DNA of 45,880 nt from Thermaceae bacterium (GTDB lineage: Bacteria > Deinococcota > Deinococci > Deinococcales > Marinithermaceae). The notes below the pieces were generated by a model, which saw only the letters and a list, made by a program, of their open reading frames with translations, had not been told where the DNA came from and did not search any database. Each line of letters opens with the position of its first letter. The first letter of the stretch is position 1. The stretch covers positions 1 through 45,880 of the forward strand of contig JALSIA010000199.1 in NCBI GenBank assembly GCA_026981865.1. The letters run 5' to 3'. Shown piece by piece: positions 30,662-39,466 of the stretch. Both the position numbers and the translations under genes were made by a program.

Positions 30662-30666
30662 AGGGC

Positions 30667-31851
30667 ATGCCCTACGAGCCACCCGAGGATTTCCTGCGCG
30701 CCCTGCGCGGTCTTCTGGAGCGCGTGCCCACCCCCTTCTACGCCTACGACCTGCGCCGCATCGAGGAGCGGACGCGCCGCTTCCTGGAGGCCTTTCCCGC
30801 AGCCCGCATCTTCTACGCCCTCAAGGCCAACCCGCGGCTGCGCCTGCTCGAGCGCCTCCGCATCCTCGGTTTGGGTGCGGAGGCGGTGAGCCTGGGCGAG
30901 GTGCTGCGCGCCTACGTGGCCGGGTTCATGCCGGACGAGGTGGTGCTCAACGGCCCGGTCAAGCCGCCGGCGCTGCTGGGGGAGCTGGCGCGCTCGGGGG
31001 CGCCCACGCTGGTGGCCGACTCCCGGGCCGACCTGGAGCGGATCGCGCGGCGGCTGCCGGAGGCGCGGGTGCTGCTCAGGCTCAACCCCGACCTGCCCGT
31101 GGACACCCACCCCCACCTGGCCACCGGCCGCGGCGACAGCCAGTTCGGGGTGTTGCCCGTGGACTGGCCCGACGTCTTCGCGCACGGCCGCGAACTGGGC
31201 CTTGAGATGCGCGGGCTGCACGTGCACCTGGGTTCGAACCTGAACAACCCCGCGGACTTCGCCGCCCGGCTCGAGCTGCTAAAGCGGCTGCGCGCGCGGG
31301 TGGGGCCCCTGGAGGTGCTCGACCTGGGGGGCGGCTTCGGTCTCGAGCTGGATCCGCGGGACCTGGCCCCGGGAATGTTCGCCCTGGCGCGGGCCTACGG
31401 TGCGGAACCGTGGATCGAGCCCGGCCGCGCCCTGGTCGCCGACGCCGGCGTGCTGGTCGCCCGCGTTTGGGGCGAAAAGCGCACCCGCCGCCGCTACCTG
31501 CTGCTGGACGCCGGGATGACCGCATTCCTGCGGCCGCTGCTCTACGGGGCCCGCCACCCGGTGCGGCCGCTCTACGCTTCGGAGCGCACCGCGGTCTACG
31601 ACCTGGCGGGGCCCGCCTGCGAGTCGGGCGACGTGCTGGCCCGCGACGTGGAGCTGCCCGTGCCCCGCGAGGGCGACGCGCTGATCTTCCTCGAGGCGGG
31701 CGCCTACGGGGAGGCGATGCACCTCGACTACCTCGACCACCCGCACCCCGGTTCCTACGCCTGGGACGGGGCGCGTTGGGAGGTCTGGCGCCGCCCCGGC
31801 CGGCTGCCGCAGCTCTGGGAGGACGAGCCCGACCGGCCGGAGTTCGTGTAG
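30667..31851 (+). CDS. LysA-like PLP decarboxylase (diaminopimelate decarboxylase family)
   Basis: A 394-residue fold-type III PLP enzyme. Lys53 in FYALKAN forms the Schiff base; HVHLGSNLNNP, LDLGGGFGLEL (phosphate-binding loop), IEPGRALVADAG, and ACESGDVLARD with the catalytic Cys across the dimer interface. This is the diaminopimelate decarboxylase pattern. Thermus makes lysine by the alpha-aminoadipate route and has ornithine in its peptidoglycan, so the true substrate may be another diamino acid or a carboxy-polyamine. The gene is not in a lysine operon; it is divergent from an amidotransferase-like gene. No ribosome site: leaderless. Confidence 0.82.
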   Translation: MPYEPPEDFLRALRGLLERVPTPFYAYDLRRIEERTRRFLEAFPAARIFYALKANPRLRLLERLRILGLGAEAVSLGEVLRAYVAGFMPDEVVLNGPVKPPALLGELARSGAPTLVADSRADLERIARRLPEARVLLRLNPDLPVDTHPHLATGRGDSQFGVLPVDWPDVFAHGRELGLEMRGLHVHLGSNLNNPADFAARLELLKRLRARVGPLEVLDLGGGFGLELDPRDLAPGMFALARAYGAEPWIEPGRALVADAGVLVARVWGEKRTRRRYLLLDAGMTAFLRPLLYGARHPVRPLYASERTAVYDLAGPACESGDVLARDVELPVPREGDALIFLEAGAYGEAMHLDYLDHPHPGSYAWDGARWEVWRRPGRLPQLWEDEPDRPEFV

Positions 31852-31856
31852 CGGCG

Positions 31857-34193
31857 CTAGGGCTCGAGCACCAGGCGGTCGACCGGGTCGCCGCTGCCCA
31901 TGGGCAGGTACTCGACGGCGGCCCAGAGCGGCAGCAGGTCGGCGTAGTGGCGGCTGAGGACGTTGCCCGACTGGCCCATGGGGTGGATCCAGTAGCTTTG
32001 CTCCGGGTGCCCCAGGGCCACGATCTGGCGGTAGCTGGGGCCGTGGTTCATCCGGAAGGTGGCGAAGTCGTAGGCCCCCATGTTGACGGTGAAGCGGTCC
32101 CCGCCGTGGGCGATCTCGCGGTCGAAGAAGCGGCGCAGCTGCGGCTGGTGGGTCATCACCCCGTGATCGAAGACCGCGGGGTGCAGCTGGCCCCAGGGCA
32201 CGATGCCGCCCAGGGCGTCGAGCCGTGCCAGGGCCCGTTCCAGCGCTTGGGCGGCGAAGTCCAGGCAGCTCACGCCCCGGGCTTCGCAGGCCGGATCCCC
32301 TTCCAGAAGGGCGCGGCGCAGGTAGCGCGGTTCGTTCCAGTAGGGCTGCCCCACCTCGGCCTCGGGCAGCCGCGCCAGCTCGGCGTACCAGGCCTGAAAG
32401 ACGCTGGCCTCGAGGCTGCCGGCGGTTTCGCCTCCGTCCCAGGCGAGCAGCTTGCTGCGCCACTCGCGGGCGCGGTCGCTTTGGGGCTGGATGCGCTCGA
32501 GCACCGGGCGGAAGCTCCGGGCCATCAGGCTGACCTCGTCGCCCTGGATGCGCGCGAAGTCCTCGGGGCTCAGTTTCGCCTTGGCGCGGATCAGCCGTTC
32601 GATGCGTTCGGCGCGGAAGCCCTGGGCCCAGTCGTAGGTGAAGACGTAGGGCCAGCCCTCGGGGGTGGAGCGGTTGTTGGCGGTGACGATGTAGCCTTCG
32701 GGCGGGTTGTAGGCCCGGGGCAGGGCCTCCGGGGGCACGAAGCCCGTCCAGTCCCATTCTCCGGTGCCGGGCACCGGGTACTTGCCCGAGTGGCCGGGTT
32801 TGCGCACCGGGACCCGGCCCGGGGCGAAGTAACCGATGTTGCCCTCCACGTCGGCGTAGACGAAGTTCTGGCTGGGGGCCTTCAGGCGCAAGAGCGCGGC
32901 GGTAAACTCCTCCCAGTTCGCCGCCTTGCCGATGCCGTAGAAGGCGGCCATCGTCTCGTCTTCGGGTTCGAGGCTGACCCAGCGCAGCGCCAGCGCCTGC
33001 CCCTGGGGGGCGTCCACCGCGTCCGAGATCACCGGGCCGTAGACGGTCTCGCGCACCTCGAGCACCACCGGATCGGCATCCTTGACCGCGATCGTTTCGC
33101 GGCGGATGCGGTAGGGCCGCACCTCGCCCCGGTAGCGGTAGCCGCCGTCGGTTTCGTCGAGCACGTAGAGGTCCTGTACGTCGGCGGCGTGGTTGGTGAC
33201 GCCCCAGGCGATGCGCTCGTTCTTGCCGATGACCACCGTGGGCAGCCCCGGGAAGGTGGCCCCGGTGACGCGGTAGGTGGGGGACTCGAGTTCCATCAGC
33301 ATCCAGATCGAGGGGGCCGAGAGGCCCAGGTGGGGGTCGTTCGCGAGCAGCGGCTTGCCGGTGGCGCTGCGCTCGGGGCCGACCACCCAGTTGTTCGAGG
33401 CCTCGAGGCTGCTGGGGAGGGTGCGCGCGACCGCGAGCAGATCTTCCACCCAGGCCGCGCCCTGGGGGGCGGGGGTGGGGGCCTCCTCGGGCGCCGCGGG
33501 CGGGGGGCGCAGCCGCTCGGGCACGCGCCGCACGATCGTGGGCGCCGCGGCCGGGTAGCCGGGAATCAGCGCCTCGATGCGCGCCTTGCTGAGCCCGCGC
33601 GCCAGCAGCCGGTAGCGCAGCAGCTCCTCCTCGTAGTTGCCGCTGAGGTCGTAGCTCATCATCTTCTGCCACACCAACACGTCGGCCGGCGTCCAGGGCT
33701 CGGGCTCGAAGCCGAGCAGCTTGAACTCGAGCGGCAGCGGCGGGTTCGAAGCCAGGTAGGCGTTGATTCCGTCCACGTAGGCGTCGACGATGGCCTTCAG
33801 GTCGTCCGGCAGGTTTTCGTAGGCCTGCGCGGCGGCGCGGTAGACCCCGAGGGTGCGTAGGAACCGGTCGGTGGGCACGGCCGCCTCGCCCAGCACCTCG
33901 GCAAGCCGACCGGCCCCGATGCGGCGCTGGAATTCCATCTGCCACAGCCGGTCCTGGGCGTGGGCCACCGCCTGGCCGAAGAAAAGGTCGTGCTCGTTCG
34001 CCGCCTTGACGTGCACGATTCCGTTCGTGTCGCGCAGGATCTCCACCGGCGCCGAGAGGCCGGGCGTGACGAGCCGCCCGCTGGTCTGGGGCAGGGTGGT
34101 GTTCTTCAGGTAGTAGTAGCCGCCCAGGGCGAGCAGCAGAGCCAGGACGATCAGGCCCGCGAGGACCCGACCAAGGATTTTGAGCACGCGCAT
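31857..34193 (-). CDS. Penicillin acylase-family N-terminal-nucleophile amidohydrolase
   Basis: A 778-residue secreted or membrane-anchored hydrolase. One hydrophobic segment (residues 8-28) is a signal anchor. The proenzyme pattern is clear: alpha chain (about 35-225), Pro/Ala-rich linker (PPAAPEEAPTPAPQ), then the new N-terminus Ser266 in ASNNWVVG, with the usual downstream LLANDPHLGL and WGVTNHAADVQDLY. After self-cleavage Ser266 acts as nucleophile on an amide such as beta-lactam side chains or acyl-homoserine lactones. ATG at 34193 chosen for AAAGGAGG upstream; the ATG at 34217 overlaps the -10. Convergent with the decarboxylase gene, 5 bases apart. Confidence 0.9.
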   Translation of the reverse strand: MRVLKILGRVLAGLIVLALLLALGGYYYLKNTTLPQTSGRLVTPGLSAPVEILRDTNGIVHVKAANEHDLFFGQAVAHAQDRLWQMEFQRRIGAGRLAEVLGEAAVPTDRFLRTLGVYRAAAQAYENLPDDLKAIVDAYVDGINAYLASNPPLPLEFKLLGFEPEPWTPADVLVWQKMMSYDLSGNYEEELLRYRLLARGLSKARIEALIPGYPAAAPTIVRRVPERLRPPPAAPEEAPTPAPQGAAWVEDLLAVARTLPSSLEASNNWVVGPERSATGKPLLANDPHLGLSAPSIWMLMELESPTYRVTGATFPGLPTVVIGKNERIAWGVTNHAADVQDLYVLDETDGGYRYRGEVRPYRIRRETIAVKDADPVVLEVRETVYGPVISDAVDAPQGQALALRWVSLEPEDETMAAFYGIGKAANWEEFTAALLRLKAPSQNFVYADVEGNIGYFAPGRVPVRKPGHSGKYPVPGTGEWDWTGFVPPEALPRAYNPPEGYIVTANNRSTPEGWPYVFTYDWAQGFRAERIERLIRAKAKLSPEDFARIQGDEVSLMARSFRPVLERIQPQSDRAREWRSKLLAWDGGETAGSLEASVFQAWYAELARLPEAEVGQPYWNEPRYLRRALLEGDPACEARGVSCLDFAAQALERALARLDALGGIVPWGQLHPAVFDHGVMTHQPQLRRFFDREIAHGGDRFTVNMGAYDFATFRMNHGPSYRQIVALGHPEQSYWIHPMGQSGNVLSRHYADLLPLWAAVEYLPMGSGDPVDRLVLEP

Positions 34194-34215
34194 GCCGCCT
34201 CCTTTGTCATGCGCC

Positions 34216-34221
34216 ATTGTA
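34216..34221 (-). promoter_or_regulatory. -10 TACAAT for the penicillin-acylase-family gene
   Basis: Minus-strand TACAAT; transcription would begin near 34209, between the two candidate ATGs, which supports the start at 34193. Confidence 0.6.
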
Positions 34222-34227
34222 CCGGGT

Positions 34228-34253
34228 AAAAAAGGGCGGGCCGTGGCCCGCCT
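34228..34253 (-). terminator. Intrinsic terminator of the pilin/alaX-side unit
   Basis: On the minus strand a 7-8 bp GC stem (GGCGGGCC/GGCCCGCC, 34252-34235) is followed by CTTTTTT. It ends the unit holding the AlaX-type and 74-residue genes. Confidence 0.82.
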
Positions 34254-34270
34254 TGCCGCAGCGATCTAGC

Positions 34271-34495
34271 TCAGAGTTTTTCCCAGCGACTGATGGCCAG
34301 CCCCTGGAGCACCACGTGGGTGCCGTCTTCGGCGATGAGGTCGAAGTAGGTGTCGAGCATGCCGTGGTCGTAGTCGTCGTAGATGCGGATGCCGTAGATC
34401 AGGTAGCCCTTGTGGGCCTGGGGGTCGAAGAGGCGGTCGCCGGGTTTCAAGTCCAGAACGGCGTCGCCGAGGGGCTGGGATCGGGTCGTGCTCAT
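34271..34495 (-). CDS. Conserved-looking small protein of unknown function (74 residues)
   Basis: A 74-residue soluble protein, acidic and aromatic (GYLIYGIRIYDDYDHGMLDTYFDLIAEDG), with alternating hydrophobic residues that suggest a small beta-sheet fold. No family is recognised. Its ATG overlaps the stop of the AlaX-type gene by 4 bases (ATGA), so its translation is coupled to it, and a terminator follows. The codon use matches the neighbours, which supports a real gene. Confidence 0.75.
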   Translation of the reverse strand: MSTTRSQPLGDAVLDLKPGDRLFDPQAHKGYLIYGIRIYDDYDHGMLDTYFDLIAEDGTHVVLQGLAISRWEKL

Positions 34496-35685
34496 GGGTT
34501 CTCCTTTGCCGCGCCCGCAACCGCCATGAGCGCAAGTTGCAGTCTACCCGCCGGCAGCCGGCCCTGTATGTGACCGCGGCCACCGCCCCGGGCGCCCAGG
34601 GGCTCGAGCCGCTCCCGCCACAGCGGCCGCAGTTCGGCTTCGCGGTCGGGGTGGGCCACCAGCAGCAACCGCGCGTGCGCGCCCCCGGGCTCGAGCGCGG
34701 CCAGCAGCGCCAGCGCCCCCGGCCACTCGGCGACGCGCCGCCCCGTTTCCGCCAGCGCCGCCAGCGGCACCTGGCGCGCCGCCGGGAAGCCCGAGCGGGC
34801 CAGCTCACGGGCGTAGCGTTCGGCCAGCTCCGCGGCCAGCGCCTGCGCTTCGCCGCGGGCGGCGTAGAGCTCGTCCTCGAGCTTTTGCACCCGTTCGGGC
34901 ACGTCGAAGACCCCCGCCGAGAAGCGCCCGGCCAGCGCCTTGAGGGTGCGGTGCTTGGCGGCGTAGTCCTCGAGCGCCTCCCAGCCGGTGCGGGCGTAGA
35001 CCCGGATCGTCTTCTTCTTGCCCTTCTCGAAGCCCAGCAGCTTGATCGGCCCCGCCTCGGCGGTGCTGCGCAGGTGGGTGCCGCCGCAGGGGGCGAGGTC
35101 CCAGTCTTCGATCTCCACCACCCGCACCGCCCCGCGCACCTTGGGCATGCGCCGGAGCGGCAGAAGCGGCACCTGCGCCTCGGGCACCTCGCGCGCGCTT
35201 ACCGCCAGGTTGGCGTAGACGGCCCAGTTCGCCAGCGCCTCGGCCTTCTCCAGCACCTCGGCCGCTGCCTCGGGACCGGGCCAGACGTCGAAGTCGAGGT
35301 GGATCTCCGGCCCCGCCAAACTCACCGCGATCGTGTTCCACTGCGCCGCACGCAGGAAGGCCTGGCTGAGGACGTGCTGGCCGGTGTGGCGCTGCATGTG
35401 GCGGTAGCGGCGGGTCCAGTCGATCTTCCCCTCCACCTGGGCGCCCTCCTCGAGCGGCGCTTCCAACACGTGCACGATGCGCGCGCCGTGCTTCTCGGGC
35501 TCGAAGACGTCCAGCACCCGCACCCCCCCCAGGCGGCCGGTGTCGTGGGGCTGGCCGCCCGAGGTGGGGTAGAAGAGGGTGCGGTCGAGCTCGACCAGGA
35601 AGCGGCCGTCCTCTTCCCAGGCGCGCGTGACCGTGGCCGTGAAGGCGGTGGCGTAGGGATCCTGCCAGAAGAGTCGTTCGCTCAC
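34492..35685 (-). CDS. Alanyl-tRNA editing protein, AlaX-L type
   Basis: A 397-residue trans-editing protein related to the editing and C-terminal parts of alanyl-tRNA synthetase. FYPTSGGQPHDTG (39-50) and the zinc-site residues His100, His104 (RHTGQHVL), Cys200 and His204 (PCGGTHL) are all present. A coiled-coil segment (residues 260-310) leads to a DHHA1-like C-terminal domain ending GGGRGHIQGRLPAG. It hydrolyses mischarged Ser- or Gly-tRNA-Ala. Long AlaX proteins with a DHHA1 domain are common in thermophiles. GTG start with -10 TAGACT 6 bases upstream: leaderless. Confidence 0.93.
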   Translation of the reverse strand: MSERLFWQDPYATAFTATVTRAWEEDGRFLVELDRTLFYPTSGGQPHDTGRLGGVRVLDVFEPEKHGARIVHVLEAPLEEGAQVEGKIDWTRRYRHMQRHTGQHVLSQAFLRAAQWNTIAVSLAGPEIHLDFDVWPGPEAAAEVLEKAEALANWAVYANLAVSAREVPEAQVPLLPLRRMPKVRGAVRVVEIEDWDLAPCGGTHLRSTAEAGPIKLLGFEKGKKKTIRVYARTGWEALEDYAAKHRTLKALAGRFSAGVFDVPERVQKLEDELYAARGEAQALAAELAERYARELARSGFPAARQVPLAALAETGRRVAEWPGALALLAALEPGGAHARLLLVAHPDREAELRPLWRERLEPLGARGGGRGHIQGRLPAGRLQLALMAVAGAAKENP

Positions 35686-35691
35686 GCCGTC

Positions 35692-35697
35692 AGTCTA
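35692..35697 (-). promoter_or_regulatory. -10 TAGACT for leaderless alaX-type mRNA
   Basis: Minus-strand TAGACT, 6 nt before the GTG start at 35685, with no Shine-Dalgarno. Confidence 0.55.
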
Positions 35698-35748
35698 TGC
35701 GACGTGGGGCCCGGAGGCCTAGCGGGGGGGTCGCGTGGGCGCCCCTAT

Positions 35749-36108
35749 CTAGAAGCGGTAGGTGTTGCCGTAGCGGTCCTGCACCTCGACTTCGGGCACG
35801 CCGTTGCCGTCGGCGTCGGTTACCCTGCAGGCGGCGACCATGGGGCCGGCGGCGGCGACGTGGTAGCCGCCGGCGGTGTAGCCGTCGCGGCAGTCGCCGT
35901 CGGTGACCACGGCCAGGTCGGGCGAGGCGGCCACGTAGGCGAACGAGGCCTTGTAGACGTTGTGGGCAAAGGCGTTCGCGGCCTGTTGGTTGGCGAGCAC
36001 CCGGGCGCGGACGAGGGAGGGCAGCAGGACGGCGGCCAAGACGCCGACGATGGCGAGGACGATCAGCAGCTCGATGAGCGTGAAGCCGCCGCCCTTCGCG
36101 CCTTTCAT
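35749..36108 (-). CDS. Type IV pilin-like / pseudopilin protein
   Basis: A 119-residue prepilin. The leader MKGAKGGG is followed by the cleavage and methylation site G/FTLIELL (Phe9 becomes residue 1, Glu at +5) and a hydrophobic helix (LIVLAIVGVLAAVLLPSLVRARV). The globular part has two Cys in its C-terminal half (DGDC, VAACRV), as in many pilins with a disulfide-bonded D-region, and ends GNTYRF. It may be a major or minor pilin or a competence pseudopilin of the Thermus type. ATG at 36108 chosen because the leader peptide then has normal length; the open frame to 36150 covers the promoter. TACCCT lies 6 nt before the ATG. Confidence 0.9.
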   Translation of the reverse strand: MKGAKGGGFTLIELLIVLAIVGVLAAVLLPSLVRARVLANQQAANAFAHNVYKASFAYVAASPDLAVVTDGDCRDGYTAGGYHVAAAGPMVAACRVTDADGNGVPEVEVQDRYGNTYRF

Positions 36109-36114
36109 GTCTTC

Positions 36115-36158
36115 AGGGTAACCGAGACCGGCGGGCGGGCGTACCCCCAACTGGGGGA
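36115..36158 (-). promoter_or_regulatory. Pilin promoter: -10 TACCCT and palindromic motif ACCCCCAACTGGGGGA
   Basis: -10 TACCCT (36120-36115) 6 nt before the ATG, and the 16-bp palindrome at 36143-36158 centred 30.5 bp upstream of the -10, i.e. about -42 from a leaderless start. No -35 of normal type. This is the position of a class II activator site. Confidence 0.6.
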
Positions 36159-36167
36159 CGGTCCCGT

Positions 36168-37337
<1,170 letters not shown>

Positions 37338-37355
37338 GGCGACCTCCGTACCGCC

Positions 37356-37361
37356 AATATA
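37356..37361 (-). promoter_or_regulatory. -10 TATATT for the acyl-CoA dehydrogenase gene
   Basis: Minus-strand TATATT about 18 bases before the GTG start, with a normal ribosome site in between. Confidence 0.5.
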
Positions 37362-37404
37362 TCACTTCAGAGACTGCCGCATGAAAAGCGTTATATAGAC
37401 GGGC

Positions 37405-37432
37405 TTGCCCGCCGGGGGCGATGTGCTATAGT
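37405..37432 (+). promoter_or_regulatory. Promoter of the S1-domain gene
   Basis: -35 TTGCCC (37405-37410), 16-bp spacer, -10 TATAGT (37427-37432). Start expected near 37439-37442, next to the GTG of the candidate leader peptide. Confidence 0.6.
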
Positions 37433-37441
37433 GGCCCCATC

Positions 37442-37513
37442 GTGAGCGCGAAAAGCCTTGCCTTAGGTCCCTGCCGCCAGCGTGCGGGTCGCGCCCCATG
37501 GAGGAAGAACTGA
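37442..37513 (+). CDS. Candidate 23-residue leader peptide (uORF) before the S1-domain gene
   Basis: A GTG-initiated frame runs from 37442 to a TGA at 37511-37513, directly touching the ATG of the S1-domain gene at 37514. It would encode a very basic peptide ending in GRAPWRKN. Because the -10 at 37427 predicts transcription starting at or next to the GTG, it could be a leaderless uORF that couples ribosomes into the S1 gene. No homology is known; it may be only a chance frame in a 75-nt leader. Confidence 0.35.
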   Translation: MSAKSLALGPCRQRAGRAPWRKN

Positions 37514-37894
37514 ATGAAGTACGAAGCAGGCAGCATCGTGGAAGGCCGCGTTACGCGGGTCATGGACTTCGGAGCCTTCGTGGAGCTTCCCGGAGGCGAA
37601 TCGGGACTCGTGCACATCTCCGAGATCGCGCACGAGTTCGTCAAGAACGTGCGCGACTTCTTGAACGAGGGCGACATCGTCGAGGTCTTCGTCCTTGGGC
37701 GCGACGACAAGGGGCGGCTCGACCTCTCCATCAAGGAGCTCATGGAGAAGCCCGTCGACCCGCCCAAGCCCCGGAGGCTGCCGCGGCAGGCCCCCGAGTT
37801 CGAGCACAAGCTCAAGAGCTTCATGCGCGGCTCCGACTCCGGAGGGGACGCCGGAGGCGGCAAGAAGCGCGGCCGCGGCCGCAAGAAGCGCTAA
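37514..37894 (+). CDS. S1-domain RNA-binding protein
   Basis: A 126-residue protein. One S1 OB-fold domain (residues 4-75: AGSIVEGRVTRVMDFGAFVEL, SGLVHISEIAHEFVKNVRDFL, GDIVEVFVLGRDDKGRLDLSIKEL) followed by a short linker and a basic Gly/Lys/Arg-rich tail (GGGKKRGRGRKKR) that would bind RNA. It resembles the small general-stress S1 proteins of Bacillus (YugI type). It probably associates with ribosomes or mRNA. GGAGGA at 37500-37505 fits the ATG at 37514. A terminator follows. Confidence 0.9.
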   Translation: MKYEAGSIVEGRVTRVMDFGAFVELPGGESGLVHISEIAHEFVKNVRDFLNEGDIVEVFVLGRDDKGRLDLSIKELMEKPVDPPKPRRLPRQAPEFEHKLKSFMRGSDSGGDAGGGKKRGRGRKKR

Positions 37895-37911
37895 ACGGAC
37901 CGTCCGTTGCA

Positions 37912-37936
37912 CGCCCCGCCGCCCGGCGGGGCGTTT
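37912..37936 (+). terminator. Intrinsic terminator after the S1-domain gene
   Basis: Stem CGCCCCGCC (37912-37920) / GGCGGGGCG (37925-37933) with a 4-nt loop and TTT. A 15-bp palindrome AACGGACCGTCCGTT (37894-37908 region) lies just before it. Confidence 0.7.
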
Positions 37937-37953
37937 GCCGGGGGCGCAGGCGC

Positions 37954-37982
37954 TAGAATGGGGGTGTTGCAACGTCGTGCAA
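37954..37982 (+). promoter_or_regulatory. tup promoter and candidate operator
   Basis: -10 TAGAAT (37954-37959) followed by a perfect inverted repeat TTGCA-acgtcg-TGCAA (37967-37982) covering the predicted transcription start. A repressor bound there would block tupABC; the ModE-like protein encoded at the end of the same operon is the obvious candidate. Confidence 0.55.
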
Positions 37983-37996
37983 TACGGAGGGGAACG

Positions 37997-38818
37997 ATGA
38001 AGAAGCTCATCGCGTTGGGTCTGCTCCTGACCGCGGCGCTGGCGGCCGCACCGCTGCGCCTGGCCACCACCACCAGCGTCAACGATTCGGGCCTGCTCGA
38101 GGCCATCCTCCCCGGCTTCACCCGCGAGACCGGGGTACCGGTGCAGGTGATCGCGGTGGGCACCGGCCAGGCGCTGGCCATCGCCGGGCGCGGCGACGCC
38201 GACGCGGTCCTGGTGCACGCCCCCGACCTGGAGGCCCGGTTCCTGCGTGAGGGCAAGGGCGTGGCCCACGCCTGCATCGCCTACAACAACTTCGTCATCG
38301 CCGGCCCCGCCGCCGACCCCGCGGCCGTGGGCGCGGCCGCGGACGCCCTGGACGCCATGCGCCGCATCTTCGCGGCGGGGGCGACCTTCGTCAGCCGCGG
38401 CGACAACTCCGGCACCTACCACCGTGAGCAGGCGTTGTGGCGCGCCGCCGGGCTCGACCCCGCGGGCCGCCCCTGGTACCTGGAGTCGGGCAGCGGCATG
38501 GGGGCGACGCTCACCCTGGCCGCCGAGAAGCGCGCCTACACCCTGACCGACCTCGGGACCTTCCTCTTCATGCAGGGCAAGGTGGACCTCGCCGCCCTCT
38601 TCGACCGTCCCGATCCGCGGATGCTCAACCAGTACGGCTACATGGCAGTGAACCCCGAGCGCTTTCCCGGGGCGAACCGCGAGGCGGCCTATGCGTTGCG
38701 CGCCTACCTGCTGCGCCCGGACGTGCAGCAGCAAATCGGCGCGTACCTGAAGGACCGCTTCGGACGCAGCCTCTTCAGCCCCCTCTACGGCCGCTGCAAG
38801 GTGGAGGTGAGCCCCTAG
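37997..38818 (+). CDS. tupA: Tungstate-binding periplasmic protein TupA
   Basis: A 273-residue secreted binding protein. Signal peptide 1-17 (MKKLIALGLLLTAALAA), then LRLATTTSVNDSGLLEAILPGF with the TTTS oxyanion-binding signature of TupA proteins, HAPDLEARFLREG, AYNNFVIAGP, FVSRGDNSGTYHRE and YLESGSGMGATLTLA. This set distinguishes TupA/WtpA-like tungstate proteins of the Tup class from ModA. ATG at 37997 with GGAGG 6 bases upstream; longer upstream frames are discarded. It delivers tungstate to TupBC for tungsto- or molybdoenzymes. Confidence 0.92.
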   Translation: MKKLIALGLLLTAALAAAPLRLATTTSVNDSGLLEAILPGFTRETGVPVQVIAVGTGQALAIAGRGDADAVLVHAPDLEARFLREGKGVAHACIAYNNFVIAGPAADPAAVGAAADALDAMRRIFAAGATFVSRGDNSGTYHREQALWRAAGLDPAGRPWYLESGSGMGATLTLAAEKRAYTLTDLGTFLFMQGKVDLAALFDRPDPRMLNQYGYMAVNPERFPGANREAAYALRAYLLRPDVQQQIGAYLKDRFGRSLFSPLYGRCKVEVSP

Positions 38819-39466
38819 TTGACCCTCGCCTGGGCCGAGGTCGGGGAGATCGCCGCCCGCAGCCTGGGGGTGGCGGGCGCGGCCACGCTGCTCGCCGCCC
38901 TCTTCGGCCTTCCCCTCGGGGTCTGGTTGGGGTCGCGGCCGCGGCGCGGGCGCATGGGCGCCCAGGTCGTCCTCTACGCGGGAATGGGGCTGCCGCCGGT
39001 GGTCGTGGGGCTGCTCTTCTACTTCCTGCTCTCCCGCAGCGGGCCGCTGGGCGGGCTGGGGCTGCTCTTCACCCCGCTGGCCATGGTGCTGGCCGAGGCG
39101 GTGCTGGCCTTTCCCATGATCGCCGGCTTCACCCTGGCGGCGGTGCGGGTGCGCGCCGAAGGGGTAAGGCGGTTGGTGCGCGGCCTCGGCGGCACGGAAC
39201 GGCAGGTGCTCGCCACCCTGCTCTGGGAGAGCCGCCGCCCGATCACAGCGGCGCTCGCCGCCGGTTTCGGCGCGGCGATCAGCGAGGTGGGGGCGGCCAC
39301 GATCGTCGGCGGGGACATCCGCTTCCACACCCGGGTGCTCACCACCGCGGTGGTGCTGGAGACCCGCAAGGGCGAGCTGGAGAGCGCGCTGGCGCTGGGG
39401 GCGGTGCTGCTGGGGGTGACGTTGGTCGTCACCGCCGTCCTGGTCGTCTGGGGGGAGCGGCGGTGA
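38819..39466 (+). CDS. tupB: Tungstate ABC transporter permease TupB
   Basis: A 215-residue permease with five or six TMs and the coupling loop GVRRLVRGLGGTERQVLATLLWESRRPITAALAAGFGAAISEVGAA, which is typical of TupB (the EVGAA end is shared with molybdate and sulfate permeases). The start is a TTG directly after the tupA stop, served by GGAGGTGAG inside tupA. The stop overlaps the tupC start (GTGA). Confidence 0.9.
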   Translation: MTLAWAEVGEIAARSLGVAGAATLLAALFGLPLGVWLGSRPRRGRMGAQVVLYAGMGLPPVVVGLLFYFLLSRSGPLGGLGLLFTPLAMVLAEAVLAFPMIAGFTLAAVRVRAEGVRRLVRGLGGTERQVLATLLWESRRPITAALAAGFGAAISEVGAATIVGGDIRFHTRVLTTAVVLETRKGELESALALGAVLLGVTLVVTAVLVVWGERR

